This document shows positions 24,436-32,746 of a DNA stretch of 48,971 bases, in pieces. A program made the translations under genes and the position numbers. This DNA comes from Geodermatophilaceae bacterium (lineage in GTDB: Bacteria; Actinomycetota; Actinomycetes; Mycobacteriales; Geodermatophilaceae): the NCBI GenBank assembly GCA_013812145.1, contig JACCTY010000061.1, positions 1-48,971 of the forward strand. Direction: 5' to 3'. How positions within the stretch are numbered: position 1 is the first letter of the stretch; every line of letters starts with the position of its first letter. Under the pieces are notes generated by a model, which was given only the letters and a program-made list of their open reading frames with translations, was not told where the DNA came from and did not search any database.

Positions 24436-25749
24436 GTGATCACGGCATCCGACCAGCGGCAACGAGGCGCGGCCGTCGCCGTCGTCATCGCGGCGCTCGT
24501 CGTCGCCGGCTCAGTGGCCGCAGGTCTGGTGTTGCGCGCCAACGACGTCCGGCTCTATCTGGGTGGTCCGTTGCTTGCCGGTTCGTGGAACCCTCGCCTC
24601 GAGCCCGGAATCGTGGCGCCGCTTGCTGTCGGCGGTGTGCTGGTCATCTTCGCCGCTCGGGTGGCCGACGGGCTGCCGTGGCGGCGGCTGCTGCCCGTGG
24701 CCGGTGTGGCAGCAGCGGCGTGGGCCGTCGCGCTGGCCGTGGTGGACGGGGCCAGCGGGCTGACCCGGGGACTGGAGAGCACCCACGACTACCTCGACGA
24801 CGTGGCCCGAGCCGGCTCTGTGGCACAGCTGCTGTCGGACTACGTCGCCAAGGTTCCGGCCGACTCGGCCGCGGCATGGAGCACGCACGTGGGCGGCCAT
24901 CCGCCGGGCACCCTGATGACGTTCGTGATCCTCGACTCGCTGGGGCTCGGCGGCTCCGGTTGGGCCGCGGCGCTGTGCATCGCCGTCGGCGCGAGCGCAG
25001 TCCCGGCTGTCCTCGTCACGGCGCGCTCGGTCGCCGGGGAGGACGCCGCCCGCGCTGCCGCCCCGTTCCTCGTCCTCGTTCCCGCGGCGGTCTGGCTCGC
25101 GACGTCAGCGGATGCGCTGTTCCTCGGCGTGAGCGCGTGGGGTGTCGCCGCGCTCGCCGTGGCCGTCCGCGCGGACAACCAGCAGTTGGCCGTGATCGGT
25201 GGGTTGCTGTTGGGGCTGACGCTGTTCTTCTCCTACGGACTGGTTCTGCTCGGGCCGCTGGCGGTCGCGGTGGTCGTGGTACGGCGGCGCTGGCGGCTGC
25301 TCGCGGTCGCGACCGGCGGAGTGCTCGTCGTCGTCGCCGCGTTCGCCCTGGCCGGCTTCTGGTGGCTGTCGGGGCTGCTCGCAACGATGGAACGGGTCAA
25401 CAGCGGCGTGGCCGCCCAGAGCCGGCCGGCGGCGTTCTTCGTGATCTCCAATCTCGCTGCCGTTGCCATCGCGATCGGTCCGGCCGGGGTGGCCGGGCTC
25501 GGGCAGGTCGTGACCCGAGCCGGTCGGCGTACGGCGGTTGCGGTCCTTCCGCTCGCCGCACTGGCCGGCATCCTCATCGCCGACCTGTCCCTGCTCAGCA
25601 AGGGTGAAGTGGAACGCATCTACCTGCCGTTCTTCGGCTGGCTGCTGCTCGCGACGGCGCTGCTCGGCAGGCGGCAGCGCACCCGGTGGCTGATCGCACA
25701 GGCCGGCACCGCTGTCGCCGTACAGGTGCTGGTCAGGACGTCCTGGTGA
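24436..25749 (+). CDS. GT-C-like polytopic membrane protein
   Basis: 437 residues with about 10-11 membrane helices. A large extracytoplasmic loop after the second helix contains HDYLDDVARAGSV and the motif HVGGHPPGTLMTF; an HPPG motif in such a loop recalls lipid-linked-sugar glycosyltransferases of the GT-C class (ArnT/PMT-like). Near the C-terminus LSKGEVERIYLPFFGW resembles a substrate-contact loop. A glycosyl- or mannosyltransferase role is plausible but unproven. It overlaps the response-regulator start (GTGA), so the two-component system is encoded with its likely envelope target. Confidence 0.7.
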   Translation: MITASDQRQRGAAVAVVIAALVVAGSVAAGLVLRANDVRLYLGGPLLAGSWNPRLEPGIVAPLAVGGVLVIFAARVADGLPWRRLLPVAGVAAAAWAVALAVVDGASGLTRGLESTHDYLDDVARAGSVAQLLSDYVAKVPADSAAAWSTHVGGHPPGTLMTFVILDSLGLGGSGWAAALCIAVGASAVPAVLVTARSVAGEDAARAAAPFLVLVPAAVWLATSADALFLGVSAWGVAALAVAVRADNQQLAVIGGLLLGLTLFFSYGLVLLGPLAVAVVVVRRRWRLLAVATGGVLVVVAAFALAGFWWLSGLLATMERVNSGVAAQSRPAAFFVISNLAAVAIAIGPAGVAGLGQVVTRAGRRTAVAVLPLAALAGILIADLSLLSKGEVERIYLPFFGWLLLATALLGRRQRTRWLIAQAGTAVAVQVLVRTSW

Positions 25750-26432
25750 CCGGGCCGCGCATCCTGGTCGTCGACGACGACCCGACGGTGAGCGACGTCG
25801 TACGACGGTACTTCGACAAGGCTGGGATGAGCGTCCAGGTGGCCGCGGACGGCAACACCGCCCTGGAGATCGCGGCCCGCTGGCTGCCCGACCTCGTCGT
25901 TCTCGACCTGATGCTGCCTGGCATGAGCGGCCTGGAGGTGTGCGGGGCGTTGCGCGAGTCCCGCGACGTGCCGGTCATCATGCTGACCGCGCTGGGGGAG
26001 GAGTCCGAGCGAGTGCTCGGATTGGAGCAGGGCGCCGACGACTACCTGACCAAGCCGTTCAGCCCGCGGGAGCTGGTCCTGCGGGTGCAGTCGATTCTGC
26101 GCCGCTCGGCTGGGCCGGAGGTGCGAGAAGTCCTCACCGACGGTGAGCTCGCGGTCGACCTGGCGGCCCGGCACGCGACCCGCGCGGGCGAGGTGCTGTT
26201 GCTGACGACCCGGGAGTTCGAACTGCTGGCATTTTTCATGCGCCATCCGCGGCAGGCCTACGACCGGACCCAGCTGCTCGAACAGGTCTGGGGCTGGACG
26301 TTCGGCGACAGCGCCACGGTGACCGTGCATGTGCGCCGGTTGCGGGAGAAGATCGAGCGCGACCCGGCCGTCCCCGAACGCATCGTCACGGTCTGGGGCC
26401 TCGGTTATCGCTACGAACCGGCGGCCTCGTGA
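25746..26432 (+). CDS. OmpR/PhoB-family response regulator
   Basis: 228 residues. Receiver domain 4-115 with acidic pocket VVDDD, phospho-acceptor D54 (VVLDLMLPGM), switch threonine in MLTA and conserved lysine in YLTKPFSPRE. The C-terminal winged-helix DNA-binding domain (LLTTREFELLAFFMRHP ... TVTVHVRRLREKIE ... VWGLGYRYE) follows. GTG 25746 overlaps the preceding stop, and its own stop overlaps the kinase start. Cognate regulator of the next gene's product; targets probably include the divergent glycosyltransferase operons. Confidence 0.95.
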   Translation: MTGPRILVVDDDPTVSDVVRRYFDKAGMSVQVAADGNTALEIAARWLPDLVVLDLMLPGMSGLEVCGALRESRDVPVIMLTALGEESERVLGLEQGADDYLTKPFSPRELVLRVQSILRRSAGPEVREVLTDGELAVDLAARHATRAGEVLLLTTREFELLAFFMRHPRQAYDRTQLLEQVWGWTFGDSATVTVHVRRLREKIERDPAVPERIVTVWGLGYRYEPAAS

Positions 26433-27475
26433 TCTCCTACGTCCTGCTGACCGGCGCCATCGCGCTGGTGTGCGGTGTCGCGGTGGCCGGCGTCGGGCTG
26501 CTCGTGCTGGCGCGGCTACGAGGTCGGTCGATCGCCGCCAGCCTCTCGGCGGTCGTCGCGGTAGCGGTGTCGACGATGATCCTCAGCCTCCTGGTGGCGA
26601 ATCGCGCGATGGTCATCTCGACCGTCGACGCCCCGCGGCTGGCGGTCCTCGTCCTCGTAGCGGGCGCGATCAGCCTGGCCTGCGCGTTGTGGCTCGGTCG
26701 CCGACTGGCCGCGGACAGCATGTGGGCCGCGGAAATGCGCGAACGGGAACGCAAGATGGAGGCCTCCCGGCTCGAGCTGATCGCCTGGATCAGCCATGAC
26801 CTGCGCACCCCGCTGGCCGGCATGCGGGCGATGACCGAGGCGCTCGAGGACAGCGTGGTCAGCGACCCGGCCACGGTGCAGGAGTACCACCGGCGGATGC
26901 GACAGGAAACCGACCAGATGACCAGGCTCGTCGAGGACCTGTTCCAGCTGTCCCGGATCAACGCCGGCGCCCTTCGGTTGACGCTGGAGCAGGTGTCCCT
27001 GCGTGACATCGTCTCCGACGCGGTCTCCGCTGCGTCCCCGATCGCCGCGGCCAAGGGCGTCGAACTGGTTGCTGACCCCACCGCATTGCCCGTCGTACTG
27101 GGCAGCGAGCCCGAGCTGAACCGCGTGGTCCGCAACCTGCTGGTGAACGCGATCCGGCACAGCCCGCCGGGTGAGCCGGTGACCGTGCACGGCGGCGAGG
27201 ACGGCGAGCACGTCTGGCTGAGCGTCTGCGACGCGTGCGGCGGTATCCCCGACGATGACCTGGATCGGGTCTTCGACGTCGCCTTCCGCGGCGAGTCAGC
27301 GCGGACGCCGGCCGCCGACGGCACTGCCGGGGGCGGCTTGGGGCTGGCAATTGCTCGCGGGTTCGTCGAGGCCCACCAGGGCTCGATCGCGGTGCGCAAC
27401 GAGGGTCCGGGCTGCCGCTTCGAGCTCCGGCTCCCGGTCGCCGCTGCCGCTCGTGAGGACGCCCTACGTCCGTAG
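26429..27475 (+). CDS. Membrane sensor histidine kinase
   Basis: 348 residues. Three N-terminal membrane segments (about 3-28, 37-58, 70-90) with almost no external domain, suggesting membrane- or cytoplasm-derived signals. Dimerisation/phosphotransfer helix with H123 in ISHDLRTPLAG, then HATPase motifs: N-box NRVVRNLLVNAIRHS, and the G-boxes VCDACGGIP and GGGLGLAIARGFVEAH. The stop codon TAG (27473-27475) lies in the left arm of a dispersed hairpin (27466-27513). Translation is coupled to the response regulator. Confidence 0.94.
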   Translation: MISYVLLTGAIALVCGVAVAGVGLLVLARLRGRSIAASLSAVVAVAVSTMILSLLVANRAMVISTVDAPRLAVLVLVAGAISLACALWLGRRLAADSMWAAEMRERERKMEASRLELIAWISHDLRTPLAGMRAMTEALEDSVVSDPATVQEYHRRMRQETDQMTRLVEDLFQLSRINAGALRLTLEQVSLRDIVSDAVSAASPIAAAKGVELVADPTALPVVLGSEPELNRVVRNLLVNAIRHSPPGEPVTVHGGEDGEHVWLSVCDACGGIPDDDLDRVFDVAFRGESARTPAADGTAGGGLGLAIARGFVEAHQGSIAVRNEGPGCRFELRLPVAAAAREDALRP

Positions 27476-27513
27476 ATCTGGCTGGTATGGCGCTCAGCTG
27501 TACGGACGTTGCG
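27466..27513. repeat. Convergent-junction hairpin, family III, copy 1
   Basis: ACGTCCGTA (27466-27474) and TACGGACGT (27501-27509) form a 9-bp stem around a loop containing GGTATGGCGCTCA. Positions 27467-27513 match 40777-40823 at 39 of 47. It lies between the convergent kinase and epimerase genes and provides the kinase stop codon. A bidirectional terminator role is plausible. Confidence 0.75.
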
Positions 27514-27541
27514 CGCTGTCACGGACGGGACGGTGCAGCGC

Positions 27542-28597
27542 TCAGCCGCGCAGCGGAGCCGTCGCGAACTCGCGTATCCCCTCGGCGAAGCCGACCCGGG
27601 CGGTGAAACCGAGTTCCTCGCGGGCTCGGTCGGGGCTCGCGACGATGTGTCGAACGTCGCCGAGGCGATACTCGCCGGTGACGACCGGCGGCGGCCCGCC
27701 GAACGCCTCGGCCAGCCCAGCCGCCATCTCCCCGACCGTGTGCGGCGTGCCGGAGGCGATGTTGTACGACCGCAGCTCCCCGCTGGGAAGCTCATGCAGG
27801 AGCGCTGCGAGGTTAGCCGCGGCGACGTCACGCACGTGCACGAAGTCCCGCCGCTGCCCACCGTCTTCGAACACCTGGGGCGCACGGTTGGCCTCGAGTG
27901 CCGAGCGGAAGATCGAGGCAACCCCGGCGTACGGCGTGTCCTTGGGCATCCGCGGCCCGTAGACGTTGTGGTAGCGCAGCGCTGCGGCCGTCCCGCCGGT
28001 GGTCCGCGCCCACGCCGCCGCCAGGTGTTCCTGCGCGAGCTTCGTGGCGGCATAGGTGTTGCGCGGGTCAGCCGGCGCCTGCTCCGGAACCGCCCCGGAT
28101 GTCAGCGCGGCGCCGCACACCGGGCAGCGCGGCTCGAACCGCCCGGCGTCGAGGTCCTCCGGCGTTCGCGGCACCGGCCGCACGACGTCGTGGTCCGGGC
28201 AGCTGTAGCGACCCTCGCCGTAGATCACCATCGAGCTGGCCAGGACAAGTCGCCCGATGTCGGCCCGATCCATCGCGGCCAGCAGCACGGCTGTCCCGAG
28301 GTCGTTGATCCCGGCGTAGTCGGGCATGTCCTGCGCGTCCAGGCCGAGGCCGACCATCGCCGCCTGGTGACAGATGGCGTCCGTTCCGGACACTGCATTG
28401 TCAACTGTGGCCGGGTCTCGTATGTCCCCGACAATCAATTCGATGTCTGCGGGGAGGTCGGGCCGTCCGGTCGGATAGTGGGGGTGTACGGCGGGGAGCA
28501 GCGCATCGAGCACACGGACCTCGTGCCCGGCCGCGAGCAGCTCCTCGGCGACGTGCGAGCCGATGAAGCCGGCACCGCCGGTGAGGAGCACGAGCAT
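27542..28597 (-). CDS. NAD-dependent sugar epimerase, dTDP-L-rhamnose 4-epimerase-like
   Basis: 351 residues, extended SDR fold. The NAD-binding motif LLTGGAGFIGSH is at 4-15, the catalytic tyrosine/lysine in NTYAATKLAQEH, and RYHNVYGP is the usual SDR loop. An inserted segment holds SCPDHD and RCPVCGAAL, a possible zinc or structural cysteine cluster that I associate with the dTDP-L-rhamnose 4-epimerase group. ATG 28597 lies 8 nt after TAGGGT. It is convergent with the sensor kinase gene; a shared role with the nearby glycosyltransferases in cell-surface glycan synthesis is inferred. Confidence 0.8.
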   Translation of the reverse strand: MLVLLTGGAGFIGSHVAEELLAAGHEVRVLDALLPAVHPHYPTGRPDLPADIELIVGDIRDPATVDNAVSGTDAICHQAAMVGLGLDAQDMPDYAGINDLGTAVLLAAMDRADIGRLVLASSMVIYGEGRYSCPDHDVVRPVPRTPEDLDAGRFEPRCPVCGAALTSGAVPEQAPADPRNTYAATKLAQEHLAAAWARTTGGTAAALRYHNVYGPRMPKDTPYAGVASIFRSALEANRAPQVFEDGGQRRDFVHVRDVAAANLAALLHELPSGELRSYNIASGTPHTVGEMAAGLAEAFGGPPPVVTGEYRLGDVRHIVASPDRAREELGFTARVGFAEGIREFATAPLRG

Positions 28598-28605
28598 GGC
28601 TGTCG

Positions 28606-28611
28606 ACCCTA
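28606..28611 (-). promoter_or_regulatory. Putative leaderless -10 box for the epimerase gene
   Basis: TAGGGT on the minus strand, 8 nt before ATG 28597. The divergent tag gene starts 42 bp away and has only a weaker TAGGAA at a similar spacing. Confidence 0.4.
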
Positions 28612-28639
28612 GCGGGACCCGGGTGTAGGAACGGTCGTC

Positions 28640-29194
28640 ATGGAGCGGTGCGCGTGGGCGGGCAGCTCCCCGGAATATGTGGCCTACCACGACGACGAGT
28701 GGGGCGTGCCGCTGCACGGGGACGACGCGCTGTTCGAGCGGCTGTCGCTGGAGGCGTTCCAGTCCGGACTGTCGTGGATCACGATCCTGCGCAAGCGGCA
28801 GAACTTCCGGGCGGCCTTTGCCGGGTTTCACCTCGCCACCGTTGCGGCCTACGACGACACCGACGTCCGCCGTCTCTTGGCCGACTCGGGCATTGTGCGT
28901 AACAGGGCGAAGATCGAGGCCACCATCGCCAATGCACGGACGGCGCTGGCGATGCCGGAGGGGCTCGACGGGTTCCTGTGGTCGTTCGCTCCGGACCAAC
29001 CGCGTCGGCCACCGCCGTCCCTCGCCGACGTGCCGACGACCAGCCCGGAGTCGATTGCCATGGCCAAGGAACTGAAGCGACGCGGCTTCCGGTTCGTCGG
29101 CCCGACGACGGCGTACGCCCTCATGCAGGCGACCGGCATGGTCGACGACCACGTCGCCACCTGCTGGCGGGCTGGCGCCGTGACCCTGCCGTAG
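28640..29194 (+). CDS. tag: DNA-3-methyladenine glycosylase I
   Basis: Base-excision repair enzyme removing 3-methyladenine, 184 residues. The zinc site typical of Tag is complete: C4, H17 (YHDDEWG), H171 and C175 (DDHVATC). Catalytic-region motifs LEAFQSGLSWITILRKRQNF and RRGFRFVGPTTAYALMQATG are present. In mycobacteria the homologue (Rv1210) precedes the DUF3117 gene; here an enoyl-CoA hydratase gene lies between, as in several other actinobacteria. Confidence 0.95.
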   Translation: MERCAWAGSSPEYVAYHDDEWGVPLHGDDALFERLSLEAFQSGLSWITILRKRQNFRAAFAGFHLATVAAYDDTDVRRLLADSGIVRNRAKIEATIANARTALAMPEGLDGFLWSFAPDQPRRPPPSLADVPTTSPESIAMAKELKRRGFRFVGPTTAYALMQATGMVDDHVATCWRAGAVTLP

Positions 29195-29214
29195 CTTGCG
29201 GGCACCCCTGGGCC

Positions 29215-30012
29215 CTAGCGGCCGTGGAAGGTGGGCGGGGACTTGTCCACGAACGCCTGTACGGCGGCCTTGTGATCCTCGCTCTGACCGGTGCTGGCCA
29301 TGTGCTGGCCTTCGTTGGCCAGCGACGCCGCGAGGTCATGGCTCGCCGAGAACGCAAGCGCGGCCTTGATCGCGGCGTAGGCAAGCGTGGGTCCGGCCGC
29401 CAGTGCCGCCGCTAACGCGGCGGCGCGGGACTGCAGCTCCTCGTCGGGGACGACCTCGTTGACCAGGCCGAGTTCCAGGGCGGCGGCGGCGTCGACCGGC
29501 TGGGCCAGCAGCATCAGCATCACGGCCTTGGCATGCCCGATCAGCCGGGGCAGCGTCCACGTCGCTCCGCTGTCCACTGACAACCCGATCTTTGCAAAGG
29601 CCATCAGGAACTTCGCGCCGGCACCGGCGATCCGGAAGTCCGCGGCAAAGGCGAACGACGCGCCGGCGCCGGCGGCCATCCCGTTGACCGCGGCGATGAC
29701 CGGCTTCGGCATCCCCGCGATCGTCAGCACGATCGGGTTGTAGTGCTCGGAGACGGTGCGCAGCGGAGCGGGGTCGTCGGCGCGGATCAGCTCGACGTGC
29801 TCCTTGAGGTCCTGGCCGACACAGAAGCCGCGACCGTTCCCGGTGAGGACGACCGCACGCACGTCGGGATCCGCGGCCGCCGCCCGTAACGCGCCGAGCA
29901 GACCCTCCTTCGCCTCGGTGTCGAGGGAATTCATCGACTCGGGACGGTTCAGCGTGACCGTCGCGACCGCACCCTCTCGGGTGTACAGGACTGAACCGGA
30001 CGACGTTTCCAA
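29215..30012 (-). CDS. Enoyl-CoA hydratase/isomerase family protein
   Basis: 265 residues, crotonase fold. The oxyanion-hole segments are GRGFCVGQDLKEH and NGMAAGAGASFAFAADFRIA. The aspartate in VGQDLKE and the glycine-rich second site resemble PaaG-type isomerases more than classical hydratases, which carry two glutamates, so an isomerase role is possible. The TTG start at 30012 follows GGAGG by 9 nt. The end is 20 bp from the convergent tag gene. The substrate cannot be told from sequence. Confidence 0.85.
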   Translation of the reverse strand: METSSGSVLYTREGAVATVTLNRPESMNSLDTEAKEGLLGALRAAAADPDVRAVVLTGNGRGFCVGQDLKEHVELIRADDPAPLRTVSEHYNPIVLTIAGMPKPVIAAVNGMAAGAGASFAFAADFRIAGAGAKFLMAFAKIGLSVDSGATWTLPRLIGHAKAVMLMLLAQPVDAAAALELGLVNEVVPDEELQSRAAALAAALAAGPTLAYAAIKAALAFSASHDLAASLANEGQHMASTGQSEDHKAAVQAFVDKSPPTFHGR

Positions 30013-30218
30013 AGCGATCGGCCTCCTCTGCTGGCCTGCAGGACGCTAGCCGCTGCGCTGCCGCGACAGCCACGGCGAGGCCACAGTTTCTCCTCGGCGC
30101 TTCAATGCGAGACAATGAAGCAACATCGCGTCGGCCTCTCATTCGGAGGCAGGCGTTCCGCTAGCTAGAACATCGTGCACTGGCCGGAGTACCTCACGGC
30201 CTGACTGAGGAGGAACGC

Positions 30219-30386
30219 ATGGCGGCCATGAAGCCGCGGACAGGTGAGGGTCCGCTGGAGGTCACCAAGGAGGGACGCGGCATCGTCATGCGGGTCCCGT
30301 TGGAAGGCGGCGGTCGACTTGTCGTCGAGATGACACCGGACGAGGCCACCGCGCTCGGTGACGCTCTGAAGGGCGCCACTAGCTAG
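30219..30386 (+). CDS. DUF3117 small protein
   Basis: 55 residues, conserved small actinobacterial protein (family of Rv1211). It starts MAAMKPRTGEGPLEVTKEGR and contains GRLVVEMTPDEATALGDAL. ATG 30219 follows AGGAGG by 5 nt. Function unknown; the even charge pattern suggests a compact soluble domain. It is followed by a strong hairpin terminator (30407-30446), so it is a single-gene transcript. Bases 30013-30218 upstream hold its control region; I see no certain promoter there. Confidence 0.92.
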   Translation: MAAMKPRTGEGPLEVTKEGRGIVMRVPLEGGGRLVVEMTPDEATALGDALKGATS

Positions 30387-30406
30387 CCGACGACTGACAA
30401 ACTCAA

Positions 30407-30446
30407 CGGCCCCGGCTGGCGGACTCACCCTCCGCCGCCGGGGCCG
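30407..30446 (+). terminator. Hairpin terminator after the DUF3117 gene
   Basis: CGGCCCCGGC (30407-30416) pairs with GCCGGGGCCG (30437-30446), and the inner arms GGCGGA/TCCGCC extend the stem to 16 bp around a 7-nt loop with one bulged T. No T-tract follows, as is common in high-GC actinobacteria. Confidence 0.75.
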
Positions 30447-30469
30447 CACTTGGGAGGCAAGATCGAGGG

Positions 30470-31261
30470 GTGGGCGAACCGGTGATCGACCTGAACGCCG
30501 ATCTCGGCGAGGGTTTCGGGATCTGGCCGCTGGGCGACGACGAGGGCCTGCTGGAGGTGATCACCAGCGCCAACGTCGCGTGCGGCTTCCACGCCGGCGA
30601 CCCGTCGATCATGCGCCGCGTATGCGCCGCTGCCGCCGAGCGCGGCGTGGTGATCGGCGCACAGGTCGGCTACCGCGACCTGCACGGCTTCGGGCGGCGT
30701 TTCGTCGACGTCGAGCCGGCGGAACTGACCGATGACGTGCTCTACCAGTTGGGCGCGTTGGATGCCTTCGCCCGGGCAGCAGGGGACCGGGTGCGCTACC
30801 TCAAGCCGCACGGCGCCCTCTACAACGCCATCGGCACCCACGAGGCGCAGGCGGCGGCCGTTGTCGAAGCGGTACGCCGGCACGACGCCTCGCTGCCGGT
30901 GCTCGGACTCCCCGGCTCGGCCTGGCTGCGGCTGGCGGCCGAGGCGGGGCTGACCGCCGTACCGGAGGCCTTTGCCGACCGGGCCTACACGCCCGAGGGC
31001 GAGTTGCTGTCCCGGCGCGAGCCGGGCGCCGTTCTGGTCGATCCCGAGCACATCGCGGCGCGGTCCGTGCGGATGTCCGTCAGCGGTCAAATCGTTGCAA
31101 TAGATGGGTCAATCGTCGATGTCAAGCCCAGGTCCCTGTGCGTCCACGGGGACACACCGGGGGCGGTGACCGTCGCGCGACGCGTCCGCTCGGCGCTGCG
31201 TGCAGCGGGTGTCGACGTCCAGCCTTTTTGCACCCCCCAGGCCGATGATCATGGGGATTGA
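30470..31261 (+). CDS. pxpA: 5-oxoprolinase subunit PxpA (LamB/YcsF family)
   Basis: Subunit A of the ATP-dependent 5-oxoprolinase that recycles 5-oxoproline to glutamate. 263 residues. It opens [12 protein letters not shown], with conserved [30 protein letters not shown] and [12 protein letters not shown] 30470 or GTG 30482 (immediately before IDLN) are equally supported. It overlaps pxpB by 11-17 bp, and the three genes are translationally coupled. The last codons include a run of five T (31225-31229). Confidence 0.93.
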   Translation: MGEPVIDLNADLGEGFGIWPLGDDEGLLEVITSANVACGFHAGDPSIMRRVCAAAAERGVVIGAQVGYRDLHGFGRRFVDVEPAELTDDVLYQLGALDAFARAAGDRVRYLKPHGALYNAIGTHEAQAAAVVEAVRRHDASLPVLGLPGSAWLRLAAEAGLTAVPEAFADRAYTPEGELLSRREPGAVLVDPEHIAARSVRMSVSGQIVAIDGSIVDVKPRSLCVHGDTPGAVTVARRVRSALRAAGVDVQPFCTPQADDHGD

Positions 31262-31886
31262 CCGGTACGGAACGGCCGCTCGCGGGGTGTTGGCGTACGG
31301 CGAGGAGGCGCTGCTCGTCGAGTTCGCCGATGTCGCCGCCGTCATGTCGCTGCGGGCCAGCCTGCGGCACGAGCCGGTGCGCGGCGTCGAGGAGGTCGTC
31401 CCGGCCGCTCGGACCCTGTTGCTGCGGCTCGCCCCGGACGCGGACATCGACCGGATCACCGAGCAGCTCCGGTCCCGCGAACTGGCGGCGTACGAACCCG
31501 AGATCGGTGCGGTGGTCGAGATCCCGGTGACGTACGACGGCGCCGACCTGACCGACGTCGCCGAGTTGACCGGGCTGTCCACCGCAGCCATCGTCGACGC
31601 GCACACCGATTCGGAGCTCAGCGTTGCCTTCTGCGGATTTGCGCCCGGCTTCGGCTATCTCGTCGGCCTGCCGGAGTCGCTGCACGTGCCGCGCCGGAGC
31701 GAGCCGCGGACGAAGGTGCCGGCCGGTGCGGTCGGCCTGGCCGGTGAGTTCACCGGCGTGTACCCGCGCGAGTCACCGGGCGGCTGGCAGCTGATCGGCC
31801 GCACCGACGTCACCCTGTGGGACGCCGACCGGGACCCGCCGGCGCTGCTCCGGCCCGGAACGCGGGTGCGGTTCCGGCAGACATGA
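31245..31886 (+). CDS. pxpB: 5-oxoprolinase subunit PxpB (KipI-like)
   Basis: 213 residues. The allophanate-hydrolase-subunit-1/KipI domain is shown by [10 protein letters not shown] at the start and the conserved [35 protein letters not shown] and [15 protein letters not shown]. It acts with PxpC and PxpA in 5-oxoproline hydrolysis. ATG 31245 or 31251 lies within the end of pxpA. Its stop overlaps pxpC by ATGA. Confidence 0.93.
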   Translation: MIMGIDRYGTAARGVLAYGEEALLVEFADVAAVMSLRASLRHEPVRGVEEVVPAARTLLLRLAPDADIDRITEQLRSRELAAYEPEIGAVVEIPVTYDGADLTDVAELTGLSTAAIVDAHTDSELSVAFCGFAPGFGYLVGLPESLHVPRRSEPRTKVPAGAVGLAGEFTGVYPRESPGGWQLIGRTDVTLWDADRDPPALLRPGTRVRFRQT

Positions 31887-32746
31887 TCGAGGTCATCGCT
31901 CCAGGCCCGCTGGCGACCGTCCAGGACCTGGGTCGGCCCGGGTACGCCGAACTGGGGGTCGGTCGCAGCGGCGCCGCCGACCTTCTCAGTCACCGGCTGG
32001 GAAACCGGCTCGTCGGCAACGCCGAGCACGCCGCCACCGTCGAGGTCACCTTCGGGGGACTCCGAATCCGAGTTCGGGCCGACCTGCTCATCGCGGTCAC
32101 CGGCGCGCCCGCACCAGTGTTCGTCCAATCGGTCCAGTACGGGGGCAACGCACCGCTGCGGGTTCCTGCTGGCGTCGAACTGCGGCTCGGAACGCCGCAG
32201 GCCGGCCTGCGCAGTTACCTCGCCGTCCGCGGCGGCATCGCCTGCGAGCCGGTGCTCGGGTCTCGATCGACGGACCTGCTCTCCGGCCTGGGGCCGGCTC
32301 CGCTGCGCGCGGGGGACACCCTTGCGGTGGGCGAGGATTCCGACGCCGCGCCGATCGTGGACGTTGCACCGGTACCGGGGTATCAGGACGAGCCGGTACT
32401 CCGGATCCGCCCGGGTCCGCGGCGTGACTGGTTCACTCCCGAGGCGTGGGCGATGCTGCTGGATTCGCCGTACACGGTCACTCCCGACGGCAACCGGATC
32501 GGCGTGCGGCTGAGTGGACCGCCCTTGGGCCGAGCCGTCCAGGCCGAACTGCCGTCGGAGCCCCTCGTCCTGGGAGCGATTCAGGTACCGGCGAACGGTC
32601 AGCCGCTGGTGTTTCTCGCCGACCATCCGGTGACCGGCGGCTACCCGGTGATCGGGGTGGTGTGCCGTGCCGATGTCGGGCGTGCCGCGCAGCTTCGGCC
32701 GGGCCAGCGGGTGCGGTTCGCCGCCAGCCCGGACGCAGGTCGCTAG
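31883..32746 (+). CDS. pxpC: 5-oxoprolinase subunit PxpC (biotin-dependent carboxylase-like)
   Basis: 287 residues, KipA/allophanate hydrolase subunit 2 family. Conserved blocks: GPLATVQDLGRPGYAELGVGRSGAAD near the start, YLAVRGGIACEPVLGSRSTD, and near the end GAIQVPANGQPLVFLADHPVTGGYP. Third gene of pxpABC; the ATG is coupled to the pxpB stop. Its stop overlaps that of the convergent YcaQ-like gene by 4 bp. Confidence 0.93.
   Translation: MIEVIAPGPLATVQDLGRPGYAELGVGRSGAADLLSHRLGNRLVGNAEHAATVEVTFGGLRIRVRADLLIAVTGAPAPVFVQSVQYGGNAPLRVPAGVELRLGTPQAGLRSYLAVRGGIACEPVLGSRSTDLLSGLGPAPLRAGDTLAVGEDSDAAPIVDVAPVPGYQDEPVLRIRPGPRRDWFTPEAWAMLLDSPYTVTPDGNRIGVRLSGPPLGRAVQAELPSEPLVLGAIQVPANGQPLVFLADHPVTGGYPVIGVVCRADVGRAAQLRPGQRVRFAASPDAGR

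Noticed and set aside
30161-30386. ctagctag words before and at the end of the DUF3117 gene as a repeat pair
   Set aside because: Eight-base matches with unrelated flanks; no extended similarity.
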